A stretch of DNA of 64,000 nucleotides from Chloroflexota bacterium. Lineage in GTDB: Bacteria > Chloroflexota > Anaerolineae > Anaerolineales > Villigracilaceae. Within the stretch, counting starts at the first letter, position 1. Each line of letters begins with the position of its first letter. The position numbers and the translations under genes are program-made. The stretch lies in assembly GCA_016234555.1 (NCBI GenBank), contig JACRBJ010000005.1, positions 1-64,000 on the forward strand. Direction: 5' to 3'. The notes below the pieces were generated by a model. It saw only the letters and a list, made by a program, of their open reading frames with translations. It did not search any database and was not told the DNA's origin. Shown here one piece after another: positions 18,749 through 27,193 of the stretch.

Positions 18749-20497
18749 TTACTTTTCGACGGGGAAGCTCTCGGCAACCCAACCATTCATTCCCTTGGAC
18801 ATGCTGGTTACGTTGGTGTAGCCCATCATGCGCATTGCCATCATGGCAAGTGCACCACGGTGACCGGACTGGCAGACGGTGATGACAGCGGCAGCCTTAT
18901 CGGCAGGCAGTTTGGTCATGTCGGCAAGGAATTCATTGACGGGGATGTTGATCGCGCCCTTGATGTAACCAGCCTTGAATTCGTCAGCCGTGCGGAGGTC
19001 GAAGACCATCGGCGGGGTGGCAGATTCAACTGCGGTCTTCACATCCTTTGCACCAACGCTGTAGAAGCCATCGGGCAGGGTGGAGAGGAAGGCATCCAAA
19101 TCCTTGAAGCGGATCGGGTCAACGGTGGGGGCGGTGCCAGCAACGGGTTCAGCGGGCATGGAGCCTTTTTCAACAGGGAATTCAGCCTTAACCCAGCCAC
19201 CCAAACCGCCGCCGAGGTTGCGGACGTCGGTGTAGCCGAGGAAGCGCAGGGCAGCCATGACCATCGCACCGCGATGACCGGAACCGCAGTAAATCACAAT
19301 GGGCTGATCCTGAGCGGGGAGTTTGTCGAGGTTCTGGAGGACGGTGCGAACAGGGAGATGCACGGCTCCCTTGATGTAACCGTTGTCTTCAAGTTCCTTC
19401 GCTTCGCGGACATCGACCAGGAAGGGAGCGCTACCAGCATCGATCTGACCCTTGAGCACGTCAGCCTTGACGGTGTAGTAGTCAGCGGGCAGGTTGGTGA
19501 GGAAGTCGGTCCAGACCGCAGTCCAGTCGACAACACCTTCGACAGGGAAGCCAGCGGCTTTCCAAGCCTTGAGTCCACCACCCATGTTCAGGACATTGGT
19601 GTAGCCCAACAGGCGCAGACCTTCGATGGCGATGGAACCGCGCAGACCGGAACCGCACTGCAAAATGATGGCAGCGTCCTTGGCGGGGAGTTTGTCGAGG
19701 CTGGTGAAGAGTTCACCAACGGGGATATTGATGGAATCTTTGATGTAGCCTTCGGACGCAACTTCTTCGGGGGTGCGCAGGTCGATGACGGTGGGAGGAG
19801 TGGCGCTCGCCAGCATCTCGTTGACTTTGTCGGCTTTGGTGCCGAGGAAGCCATCGGGCAGGGTGGACATGCTCTCGTCGAGAGCCTTGAAGAGTTCCTC
19901 GTCAGCGATGATGGGGGTGCTGATGGAGACGGGAGCCTCGGGCATGGAGCCAGTTTCAACAGGAAGTTCAGCGGTCTTCCAAGCAGTCAAACCGCCACCC
20001 ATGTTCAAAACGTTGGTGTAACCCAAAATGCGCAGGACGCCCATGAGCATTCCACCGCGTTGACCAGAACCGCAGTAGACGATGATCTTTTCATCGAGAC
20101 CAGGGAGCTTGTCGAGGTTCTTCAAAACATCGCGCACGGGGATGTTGACGGCGCCCTTGATGTAGCCGTCTTTTTCGAGTTCAGCTGCATCGCGCACATC
20201 CAGCAGAAAGGGCGGGGTAGCTTCAGCCATGGCAGCGCTGACATCAGCGGGTTTGATTCCACCAAAGCCCTGGGGCAGTCCACCGATCATTTCGGCATAC
20301 AGGGTGGCATAGTCAATACCAGCGGGGACTTCGGTCACAACGGGCGCTTCGGTGACGACAGCAACCTCAGTCGCGGCGGGGGCTTCCGTGGGGGGAGCAA
20401 CAACGACTTCCGTCGCTTCAGCGGGAGCACCGCAGGCAGCGAGGATCATGCTGAAGACGACCAGCAGGATCAAGGACAGATTCAAGTTCTTTTTCAT
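18749..20497 (-). CDS. Lipoprotein with four tandem rhodanese domains
   Basis: This 582-residue exported protein has a lipoprotein signal ending at about residue 22 (AACG) and an Ala/Glu/Thr/Pro spacer. Four rhodanese domains follow at about 70-180, 200-315, 320-440 and 455-575. Each keeps the active-site Cys in its loop: YCGSGQRGG, QCGSGLRGS, YCGSGHRGA and VCQSGHRGA. Rhodaneses move sulfane sulfur from donors such as thiosulfate or polysulfide to acceptors. Four apparently active copies on the outer membrane face suggest sulfane-sulfur binding or relay to the neighbouring molybdoenzyme and cytochromes. It is divergent from the ArsR-cytochrome operon. The ATG at 20495-20497 has AGGAGA upstream. 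Confidence 0.92.
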   Translation of the reverse strand: MKKNLNLSLILLVVFSMILAACGAPAEATEVVVAPPTEAPAATEVAVVTEAPVVTEVPAGIDYATLYAEMIGGLPQGFGGIKPADVSAAMAEATPPFLLDVRDAAELEKDGYIKGAVNIPVRDVLKNLDKLPGLDEKIIVYCGSGQRGGMLMGVLRILGYTNVLNMGGGLTAWKTAELPVETGSMPEAPVSISTPIIADEELFKALDESMSTLPDGFLGTKADKVNEMLASATPPTVIDLRTPEEVASEGYIKDSINIPVGELFTSLDKLPAKDAAIILQCGSGLRGSIAIEGLRLLGYTNVLNMGGGLKAWKAAGFPVEGVVDWTAVWTDFLTNLPADYYTVKADVLKGQIDAGSAPFLVDVREAKELEDNGYIKGAVHLPVRTVLQNLDKLPAQDQPIVIYCGSGHRGAMVMAALRFLGYTDVRNLGGGLGGWVKAEFPVEKGSMPAEPVAGTAPTVDPIRFKDLDAFLSTLPDGFYSVGAKDVKTAVESATPPMVFDLRTADEFKAGYIKGAINIPVNEFLADMTKLPADKAAAVITVCQSGHRGALAMMAMRMMGYTNVTSMSKGMNGWVAESFPVEK

Positions 20498-20613
20498 GAT
20501 TCTTCTCCTATTAGGGTTGGGCTGGGAATTTCCCAGAGGTTTACTCATGCTGTAAGTTTAGGGGTTGGAGTGCCAAATTAATAGTGACAGTCATCACAAC
20601 CACCCATTTGAAA

Positions 20614-20635
20614 TATTTATCAAAACGCATAAATA
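20614..20635. promoter_or_regulatory. Candidate ArsR operator
   Basis: TATTTAT and ATAAATA form a perfect 7-bp inverted repeat with an 8-base spacer. It lies in the divergent region between the rhodanese lipoprotein gene and arsR. A/T-rich palindromes of this size are typical ArsR-family targets. Assignment is by position and symmetry only. Confidence 0.45.
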
Positions 20636-20739
20636 GAAACTATGGGAGAAGGTGACACCAAACACTATTGTCCCAAATCTCACAATGGTACGATGTGGGT
20701 GTATTTATGCAGTTTTTTATATATTTCCGAGGTTGAACT

Positions 20740-21039
20740 ATGGATCAGATATCCCAAATCAATGTTTCTTCGCAGCACGAAGCGGATTTGTGTTTTGCGC
20801 TTGCCGACCCAAAGCGGATCGACATCATCCATGCGCTGGAGAAACATCCCTACAACGTGAACGAATTGACGATGGAACTGGGCATCTCCCAGCCGACAAC
20901 TTCACGTCACTTGAAGATTCTCCGTGAACGCGGGCTGGTTCAGTCCACCCGACACGGGGTCTCCATCACCTATGCCTTGTCTGACCCGCGTCTGATTCAG
21001 GCGCTTGCATTGTTGAATGACATTTCCATCAATAAATAA
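20740..21039 (+). CDS. ArsR-family winged-helix repressor
   Basis: This 99-residue protein is almost entirely one ArsR winged helix-turn-helix. FALADPKRIDIIHALE opens it and ISQPTTSRHLKILRERGLV is the recognition helix, followed by a beta wing (TRHGVSITYAL). It lacks the ELCVCD metal-site motif and has a single Cys (about residue 18), so metal sensing of the classical type is unlikely; thiol or persulfide sensing would need a second Cys or an intersubunit bond. It is first of a plus-strand run leading to cytochrome and molybdoenzyme genes, and divergent from the rhodanese gene, so it probably controls both. Confidence 0.9.
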   Translation: MDQISQINVSSQHEADLCFALADPKRIDIIHALEKHPYNVNELTMELGISQPTTSRHLKILRERGLVQSTRHGVSITYALSDPRLIQALALLNDISINK

Positions 21040-21115
21040 TGTCATTCTGAGCCACGCAAGTGGCGAAGAATCTCTGCTCGCGTAGTAAAGACCCTTCGCT
21101 GTCGCTCAGGGTGAC
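21040..21115. repeat. Imperfect palindromic intergenic repeat
   Basis: The ends TGTCATTCTGAGC and GCTCAGGGTGACA are inverted copies (11 of 13). Inner arms GCGAAGAATCT and AGACCCTTCGC extend the stem. This type of sequence is dispersed in many bacterial genomes as a small non-autonomous repeat. It fills the space between arsR and the tri-haem cytochrome gene and could fold in the transcript. Confidence 0.6.
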
Positions 21116-21143
21116 AAGCCGAAGAAAACCATTGGAGGATCTC

Positions 21144-21860
21144 ATGCACAAGAAAAAGTTATCTGCCACACTGATGATCGTCGGCTTCCTGCTGGCGTTT
21201 GTTGCTGTTTCCTGGCTGGCAACGGCGCAACCTGTGAAGGCGCAATGCGGCTCACAAGCTTCCACCTGCAAAGACTGTCATGAAGTGCAGGGACAGATGT
21301 CGGTCAACGCCGACGGAACGGGCTGGCACCAATCCCATGCTTTTGGCGATTTCTGCTACATCTGCCACGCGGGCAATCAACAAGCGACAGATAAAGATGC
21401 CGCTCACGTCGGTATGGTCTCCCCGCTTACGGATACGAAAGCCTCCTGCCAGCAATGCCATCCCAAGGATCTGGACGCGCGCGCCAAGGTCTACACCGAT
21501 ATCTTGGGTGTGGATGCGGCTGGGGGCGCGGCGGCTGTTGCCGCAGTTCAACCCGTCATGATCTGCGAACCCGAAGCCAACGTCCCCGAAGACAACACGG
21601 TGGTACTGGTGAAGCCTGCCCAAGCGGTGGACTATGTTGACCTCTACAACAAGAACGTGCTTGGCATCCGCGAGGTGAATTGGGGCATGATCGGACTGGT
21701 GGCATTGCTTGTTGTGGTGGTCTTTGGCGGCGCGGGATTTGCCGCGATCAAAACTGGCTGGCTGGTCGTGACCTTCGAAAAGCCTGCCAAGAAGGAAGAA
21801 CCCAAGCCTGAGACAAAGGAAGAGCCGAAGGCGGAATCCAACGAAGAGCCGAAGGCATAA
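21144..21860 (+). CDS. Tri-haem cytochrome c with membrane anchor
   Basis: This 238-residue exported protein has a signal peptide (about 1-32, ending near VKAQC). Three CXXCH sites follow in the first half (CKDCH, CYICH, CQQCH). One transmembrane segment is at about 180-205 (MIGLVALLVVVVFGGAGFA), followed by a charged Lys/Glu/Pro repeat tail inside the cell. It is eleven bases before the molybdoenzyme gene, so it is probably the haem partner delivering electrons to or from it. The ATG at 21144 has GGAGG at proper distance; the longer open frame runs back into an intergenic repeat. Confidence 0.88.
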   Translation: MHKKKLSATLMIVGFLLAFVAVSWLATAQPVKAQCGSQASTCKDCHEVQGQMSVNADGTGWHQSHAFGDFCYICHAGNQQATDKDAAHVGMVSPLTDTKASCQQCHPKDLDARAKVYTDILGVDAAGGAAAVAAVQPVMICEPEANVPEDNTVVLVKPAQAVDYVDLYNKNVLGIREVNWGMIGLVALLVVVVFGGAGFAAIKTGWLVVTFEKPAKKEEPKPETKEEPKAESNEEPKA

Positions 21861-21871
21861 CGGGAGCAACC

Positions 21872-24037
21872 ATGTCAACCATCTCCCGACGTGATTTTCT
21901 GAAAGTAGGCGGCGCGGCTGCAACAGCGCTGGCAGTGGGGCAATTCATCCCCGCGCCAGTGGCTCAGGCGGCGCGTGACGCTGGACATCTCAATGCACAA
22001 GGCGACGGCGAAATCGCGACCATGTGCGAAATGTGCGTGTGGCGTTGCGGCGTGTTGGCTAAGGTAGTCAACGGCAAAGTCGTCAAGCTGGACGGCAACC
22101 CCGACCACCCGCACTCGAACGGCAAACTCTGTCCGCGTGGACAGGCTGGGCTGGCGACCACCTACGACCCCGACCGTGTGCTCACTCCGCTGGTGCGGGT
22201 TGGCAAACGCGGCGAAGGCAAGTTCCGTCAAGCTTCGTGGGAAGAGGCAATCGAGATCGTCGCCTGGAACATGCTCAACATCAAAGATAAGTACGGACCA
22301 GAAGCAATGGTCTTCTCGTCCACACACAACCTGTCACAGGTGCAATTCGAGAATTTATTGCAGGCATACGGTTCGCCAAATTATGGCACACAACGCTCGC
22401 TGTGTTTCAACGCCATGATCGTCGCCAACCAAATGACCTATGGAGTGGAAGAACCTGGGCGCAGTTACGCGGGCGTGAAATACATCCTGCTGACGGGGCG
22501 CAACCTCGCCGAAGCCATCTCCAACTCGGAGACAGGCACACTGATCCACGCGATCGATCAAGGTGCGAAGATGGTTTACATCGACCCGCGCTTCACGAAA
22601 ACAGCAGGAAAAGCCGCTGAGTGGTTGCCCATCCGTCCTGGCACTGACCTTGCTTTGCACCTCGCTTTTATCAACGTCATCATCAGCGAGGAACGCTACA
22701 ACAAGGAATTTATCAGCAAGTACACCGTCGGCTTTGATGAACTTGCCGCCAGCATCGGTCAATACACCCCCGAATGGGCGGCGGAAATCACAGGCGTTTC
22801 AACGGAGACCATCCGCCGCATCGCGCAGGAATTCAGCGACGCCGCGCCTTATGCGCTGGCGCATAACGGCTGGCGCACATCGAACTTCGTCAACTCCTTC
22901 CAAACGCAACGCGCCATCACCATTTTGAATGCACTGGTGGGCAACTGGGGCGTGACCCTGCTCCCCGCTGGCGGCGAAGAAAGCGGCAGTTTGGGCAAGC
23001 CGCCCCAACCGCCGTATCCGCGAGCATCAGCCCTCCGCATGGATGGCGTGCCGTGGAAGTATCCCTTCGTGCCGCTCAAGTTGGGCGTGTTCCAGGAACT
23101 GCGTGACAACATTCTGAAGGATGATCCATATCAGGCGCATGGCTGGTTCATCTCACGCCAAAATCCAGTGCAATCCATCCCAGACCGCAGGAAGACTCTG
23201 CAAGCATTCGCCAAGATGGACTTCATTGCCACGGTGGATGTCATCATGAATGACTCTTCGTGGTTTGCGGATGTTGTCCTGCCCGAAGCCTCGTACCTCG
23301 AACGCTACGACCCGTTGATGCCGATGGGCGCGAAAGCCTTCATTCGCCAGCCCGTGATTGAGCCACAAGGCGAAGCCAAATCCGCGTTGTGGATTTTCAA
23401 ACATCTCGGCGAACGACTGGGCTTGAGCGATTTCTTCCAGTACGCAGACGAAGAAGATTATCTCAACCAGCAGCTGGCTCCACTTGGCGTGTCACTCGAA
23501 GAGGTAAAAGCAAAAGGGTACGCAGAACTACCCGAAGGTGAAGCAGAAGTCTTTAAGTGGAACACGCCCAGCGGCAAGATCGAGATCAAATCCAGCGCGC
23601 TTGACAACGCTGGTTTCTCCGCCATCCCAGTTTGGGAGGAGCCGCCCGCCCCGAAGGAAGGCGAGTTCTATCTGCTCACGGGCAAGGACGCGCGCCAGAC
23701 TCAGTTCGGCACGCAAAACAATTTGCTGTTGAAAAAATTCGACGACGAACCGCGCATCTGGATGAACCCCAAATCTGCCGCCGCAAACGGATTGGCAAAC
23801 GATGACCTGGTAGAAGTGACCAGCGAGGTGGGCAAGGTGAAGGTTCATCTGGAAGTGACCGAAGCCATCCGCCCCGACTGCGTTTACATGACACCGGGGT
23901 TTGGTCATCTTTCATTGGGCTTGACCACCGCCTACGGCTTGGGCGCAAGCGACTCCGACCTGCACGTCACCTACACTGACCCCGTCAGCGGAAGTCAGGC
24001 GCTTAGCCAGACCTTTGTCACGGTAAGGAAGGCTTGA
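21872..24037 (+). CDS. Molybdopterin oxidoreductase, PsrA/PhsA-like
   Basis: This 721-residue catalytic subunit of the DMSO-reductase superfamily has a Tat signal (SRRDFLKVGG at about 5-14). An N-terminal 4Fe-4S group CEMCVWRC with a distal Cys in KLCPRGQAG is at about 51-92. The probable Mo ligand is the Cys in QRSLCFNAM (about 177), as in polysulfide and thiosulfate reductases. The C-terminal molybdopterin-dinucleotide domain starts near 590 (GEFYLLTGKDARQTQ). It is external and partnered by the Fe-S and NrfD genes immediately downstream, giving a complete PsrABC-like set. The substrate could be polysulfide, thiosulfate, tetrathionate or an arsenic oxyanion; the rhodanese neighbour favours sulfur. 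Confidence 0.88.
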   Translation: MSTISRRDFLKVGGAAATALAVGQFIPAPVAQAARDAGHLNAQGDGEIATMCEMCVWRCGVLAKVVNGKVVKLDGNPDHPHSNGKLCPRGQAGLATTYDPDRVLTPLVRVGKRGEGKFRQASWEEAIEIVAWNMLNIKDKYGPEAMVFSSTHNLSQVQFENLLQAYGSPNYGTQRSLCFNAMIVANQMTYGVEEPGRSYAGVKYILLTGRNLAEAISNSETGTLIHAIDQGAKMVYIDPRFTKTAGKAAEWLPIRPGTDLALHLAFINVIISEERYNKEFISKYTVGFDELAASIGQYTPEWAAEITGVSTETIRRIAQEFSDAAPYALAHNGWRTSNFVNSFQTQRAITILNALVGNWGVTLLPAGGEESGSLGKPPQPPYPRASALRMDGVPWKYPFVPLKLGVFQELRDNILKDDPYQAHGWFISRQNPVQSIPDRRKTLQAFAKMDFIATVDVIMNDSSWFADVVLPEASYLERYDPLMPMGAKAFIRQPVIEPQGEAKSALWIFKHLGERLGLSDFFQYADEEDYLNQQLAPLGVSLEEVKAKGYAELPEGEAEVFKWNTPSGKIEIKSSALDNAGFSAIPVWEEPPAPKEGEFYLLTGKDARQTQFGTQNNLLLKKFDDEPRIWMNPKSAAANGLANDDLVEVTSEVGKVKVHLEVTEAIRPDCVYMTPGFGHLSLGLTTAYGLGASDSDLHVTYTDPVSGSQALSQTFVTVRKA

Positions 24038-24038
24038 T

Positions 24039-24818
24039 ATGACCATCAAACAACATGCTTACTTATTCGACGCCACGCGCTGTATCGATTGCCGCGCCTG
24101 CATGATCGCGTGCAGTGTCGAAAACCAGACTCCCATGGGCGACTCATACATCTGGCTCACTGGCGCAGGCGTCCTGGGCACCTATCCCGATTTGAAACGT
24201 GGCTCGATGCCCTATCATTGCATGCACTGCCTCGAACCTGACTGCGCTTCAGCCTGTCCTGTTGGCGCGTGGGACAAACGCGAAGATGGACCCGTTGTCT
24301 ACGAGGCGGAAAAGTGTATCGGCTGCCGCTACTGCATGAACGCCTGTCCCTTCCAGGTTCCACACTTCGATTGGGATAAGAACCTTTTCGAGGGTGCGTT
24401 GATTCGGAAGTGTACGATGTGTACCCAGCGCCTCGCCGTGGGACAAGTCCCAGCCTGTGTGCATACCTGTCCAACCGATGCGCTGGTCTTTGGTGAACGC
24501 GCCGACCTGATTGCCGAGGCGCACGCCCGCATCGCCGCGCACCCCGACCGCTACATTGACCATGTCTATGGCGAGTTCGAGAACGGCGGTACGTCCTATC
24601 TTATTCTTTCGCATGTCCCGTTTACCGAATTGGGTCTACCTGAAATGCCCGAAACACCCGTCAATCAGGTTAGCGAAGCCATAATTGGCAAGACCCTTCC
24701 CTTTGCATTGGCGTGGGGTGCGGTGCTGACTGGCGTCGCGGCGGGCGTCCACACGAACAACAAAAAGAAAGCCACCGCGCAAATGAAGGCGGAAGCGGAA
24801 TCGGAGGAAAAGAAATGA
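24039..24818 (+). CDS. PsrB-like 4Fe-4S subunit with C-terminal hydrophobic segment
   Basis: This 259-residue protein has four 4Fe-4S groups: CIDCRACMIAC, CMHCLEPDCASACP, CIGCRYCMNACP, and CTMC with CVHTCP. That is the usual layout of the electron-transfer subunit of PsrABC/NrfC-type complexes. It has no signal peptide and would be exported with the Tat-bearing catalytic subunit. A hydrophobic stretch at about 225-245 (LPFALAWGAVLTGVAAGV) followed by Lys-rich residues suggests an extra membrane anchor. It starts one base after the molybdoenzyme stop, and its stop overlaps the start of the NrfD gene (ATGA). Confidence 0.9.
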   Translation: MTIKQHAYLFDATRCIDCRACMIACSVENQTPMGDSYIWLTGAGVLGTYPDLKRGSMPYHCMHCLEPDCASACPVGAWDKREDGPVVYEAEKCIGCRYCMNACPFQVPHFDWDKNLFEGALIRKCTMCTQRLAVGQVPACVHTCPTDALVFGERADLIAEAHARIAAHPDRYIDHVYGEFENGGTSYLILSHVPFTELGLPEMPETPVNQVSEAIIGKTLPFALAWGAVLTGVAAGVHTNNKKKATAQMKAEAESEEKK

Positions 24819-25969
24819 AACTGCGCGTCAACCTTCATCCGAACCTGCGCCTGTCCGCCACCGCCTGGATTCTGCTTGCGCTGATGGCGGTTGGGCTGGT
24901 CGTTGCCATCGTCCGCTTTGCCCTCGGCATTGGCGCGATCAGCAACTTGAGCAACACCTATCCCTGGGGCTTCTGGATCAGTTTCGACATCTTCACTGGC
25001 ATTGCCATTGCCAGCGGAGCATTCATTCTCGCAGCATTAGTGTACATCTTCGAGATCGAAGCCTTCCGTCCACTGTTGATGCCGTCCATCCTGACCGCCC
25101 TGCTCGGCTACATCATGGAGGTGCTTGCCCTGTTCGTCGACCTGGGACGTCCCGAACGCATCTGGCACATGCTCATTTACCAGAATTACACGTCCACGAT
25201 GCTGGTCATTGGCTTGTGTGTGATGATCTACCTTGCGGTCCTTGCAGCGCTCTTTGCACCAGTCGTCTTCGATGGTTTCAAACTGCCGAAATATGCCGAG
25301 GCATTCCGCCGCTTTGCAAAGCCACTCGTTATTTTTGCAGTGGTTATCTCGACCATTCACCAAGCGTCACTCGGTGCGCTCATGCTCATCCAGCCGACGA
25401 AACTTCATCCGCTGTGGTGGAGTGGCTGGCTCCCCGCGCTCTTCTTCTTCTCAGCCCTGCCGATTGGTCTGGCGATGATCATCTTCGAGTCGTCACTTAG
25501 TTCCCGCTACTTCAACCATGTACTAGAAACTGCTGCGCTCGAAAAACTGGCACGTGCTATTCCATACGCCCTTGGTTTTTACCTCCTGTTGAAGTTTGCC
25601 GAAATGGCGTTCGACGGCGAGTTGGGGCTGCTTTTCTCCAGTGGTTCGATGAGCCTGTTGTTCTGGATTGAAATCCTTGTCGGCTGCCTCATCCCGATGT
25701 GGATGTTCTCATCGAACGCAGTTCGAAAAAATCCAAGCAAGCTTCTAACCGCCGCGATCATCCTCTTACTTGGGATGATCCTCAACCGCTTCAACGTCAG
25801 TTGGCTCGCAGTCAAACATCTCGGCGACATGACATACGTTCCCAGCTTGGTGGAAATTTCCATCTCGGTGGCAATCTTTTCCGCGGGCATAGTTGGTTTC
25901 GGGCTGGCTAACCAACACCTGCCACTGACCAAACACGAGGAACATTACGAGGCCCATGCGGCAGACTGA
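24815..25969 (+). CDS. nrfD: NrfD/PsrC-family membrane subunit, second copy
   Basis: This 384-residue protein has about nine membrane segments and the early motif NTYPWGFWISFDIFTG, equivalent to that of the first NrfD at 14.5 kb. It is the quinone-reactive anchor of the PsrABC-like complex. The start is the ATG at 24815, overlapping the Fe-S stop and preceded by GGAGG; the longer frame shown by the DNA is the tail of the previous gene out of phase. It completes molybdoenzyme, Fe-S and membrane subunits in the canonical order. Cytochrome b follows after a 177-base spacer. Confidence 0.9.
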   Translation: MKLRVNLHPNLRLSATAWILLALMAVGLVVAIVRFALGIGAISNLSNTYPWGFWISFDIFTGIAIASGAFILAALVYIFEIEAFRPLLMPSILTALLGYIMEVLALFVDLGRPERIWHMLIYQNYTSTMLVIGLCVMIYLAVLAALFAPVVFDGFKLPKYAEAFRRFAKPLVIFAVVISTIHQASLGALMLIQPTKLHPLWWSGWLPALFFFSALPIGLAMIIFESSLSSRYFNHVLETAALEKLARAIPYALGFYLLLKFAEMAFDGELGLLFSSGSMSLLFWIEILVGCLIPMWMFSSNAVRKNPSKLLTAAIILLLGMILNRFNVSWLAVKHLGDMTYVPSLVEISISVAIFSAGIVGFGLANQHLPLTKHEEHYEAHAAD

Positions 25970-26146
25970 CCGAGTTACGAGATACAAGTTGCAAGTTGCG
26001 AGTTATGAGTTCCAAATTGTGCAAGACGTATAATGTAATTCATAACTCGCATTTTTTCTCCTTACATTCCATGCAGCGTCGCGCCAATCTCTAATTACCA
26101 ATTACCGATTTTCATCCTTCATAATTCATCCCTCATCCTTTCCCCC
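25970..26146. other. Spacer with short direct repeats
   Basis: This 177-base gap has no gene. It begins with near-repeats of AGTTGC/GAGTT type. At 26093-26108 it contains a 16-base string that also occurs at 157-172 after the integrase fragment. No terminator hairpin is evident, so the cytochrome b gene may be a continuation of the operon. Confidence 0.5.
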
Positions 26147-27166
26147 ATGCGCCCTTCCTACTTCCACCATCTCCACCCACCGACGATTCCAGCCGCACAA
26201 GCGCGCTGGCGTCACACGTTGGGCGCGGGCGGGACGGCGATCTTCCTCATGCTCGTCATCGGTGTGACGGGGATTCTGGAGATGTTTTACTATGTCCCCA
26301 ATCCACAGGAAGCCGCGCGCTCGGTGCAGACCATCACCTATCACGTCCCCTTCGGCTGGTTGGTGCGTAATGTGCATTACTGGGCTTCGCAATCGCTGGT
26401 GGTGGTATCCGCCGTTCATTTTCTGCGCGTGATTTTCACCGCCGCCTACGGAAGTCCGCGCCGATTCAATTACCTGCTGGGGCTGGCATTGTTTGTTCTC
26501 ACCCTCATGCTTGACTTTACAGGTTACATCCTGCGCTGGGACATGGACATCTGCTGGCCGCTGACCACAGGCACGAACCTGCTCAAAATAATTCCCTTTG
26601 TCGGGGAATTCCTTTTCCGCGTTGCAATTGGAGGAGGTGAAGCTTGCGCCACGGCTTTGCTTCGTTTCTACACCTGGCACATCTTCGGGTTGACTATTCT
26701 CATCGTCATCCTTGGCTTCTGGCACGCCTTTCGCGTCCGCCGCGACGGGGGGATTGCCGTTCCGCCGCCGACACTCCGAATCCATGCCGAGCGCATCTCG
26801 CGCAATGAGCTTGTCCGCCGTGAAATATTGATGATGTTCATCGTCAGCATCGTGTTGATTTTACTTTCCATTTTCTTCCCCGCCCCCATTGCCCCCGCTA
26901 TGACGGGCAAACCCAATCCCAACGCAGAAGCACATGCGCCCTGGTTCTTCCTCTGGGTTCAGCAAATGCTCAAATGGGGCGACCCATTGATCTTCGGTGT
27001 TCTCGTCCCGCTTGGGATTCTGACTTTCTTTGCACTCATCCCATATATTTTCCCAAAACCTGATGATGCCGATATTGGAAGGTGGTTTCCAAAATCCAAT
27101 CGCGTTGTGCAGGTGATTGTTGGGCTGATTGTCGCCTATATCCTCATCCTTACTTTGCAACGTTGA
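26147..27166 (+). CDS. Cytochrome b (bc-type complex)
   Basis: This 339-residue membrane protein combines the cytochrome b N-terminal four-helix bundle and the subunit-IV-like region. Haem-ligand His pairs appear in WLVRNVHYWASQSLVVVSAVH and WHIFGLTILIVILGFWH, each spaced as in cytochrome b. The later part (about 220-339) has three membrane spans and the PPAP-like loop APWFFLWVQQML. It is the quinol-oxidising core of a bc-type complex, with a Rieske gene 1.3 kb downstream and a multihaem cytochrome between them. Instead of a classical cytochrome c1, that multihaem protein is the probable partner. There is no strong ribosome site at the ATG. Confidence 0.88.
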   Translation: MRPSYFHHLHPPTIPAAQARWRHTLGAGGTAIFLMLVIGVTGILEMFYYVPNPQEAARSVQTITYHVPFGWLVRNVHYWASQSLVVVSAVHFLRVIFTAAYGSPRRFNYLLGLALFVLTLMLDFTGYILRWDMDICWPLTTGTNLLKIIPFVGEFLFRVAIGGGEACATALLRFYTWHIFGLTILIVILGFWHAFRVRRDGGIAVPPPTLRIHAERISRNELVRREILMMFIVSIVLILLSIFFPAPIAPAMTGKPNPNAEAHAPWFFLWVQQMLKWGDPLIFGVLVPLGILTFFALIPYIFPKPDDADIGRWFPKSNRVVQVIVGLIVAYILILTLQR

Positions 27167-27185
27167 ACGTTAAACGTTTAACGTT
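27166..27185. promoter_or_regulatory. Perfect 20-bp palindrome before multihaem cytochrome gene
   Basis: Built from repeated AACGTT units, the 20 bases equal their own reverse complement and are followed by a T-run at 27184-27188. The site overlaps the last base of the cytochrome b stop and lies nine bases before the next ATG. It may be an operator, or a weak hairpin affecting read-through. No protein assignment is possible. Confidence 0.4.
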
Positions 27186-27193
27186 TTTCTCCT

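Noticed and set aside
18860..20581. 573-residue plus-strand open frame
   Set aside because: Antisense to the four-rhodanese gene, which has clear domains, a signal peptide and a ribosome site.
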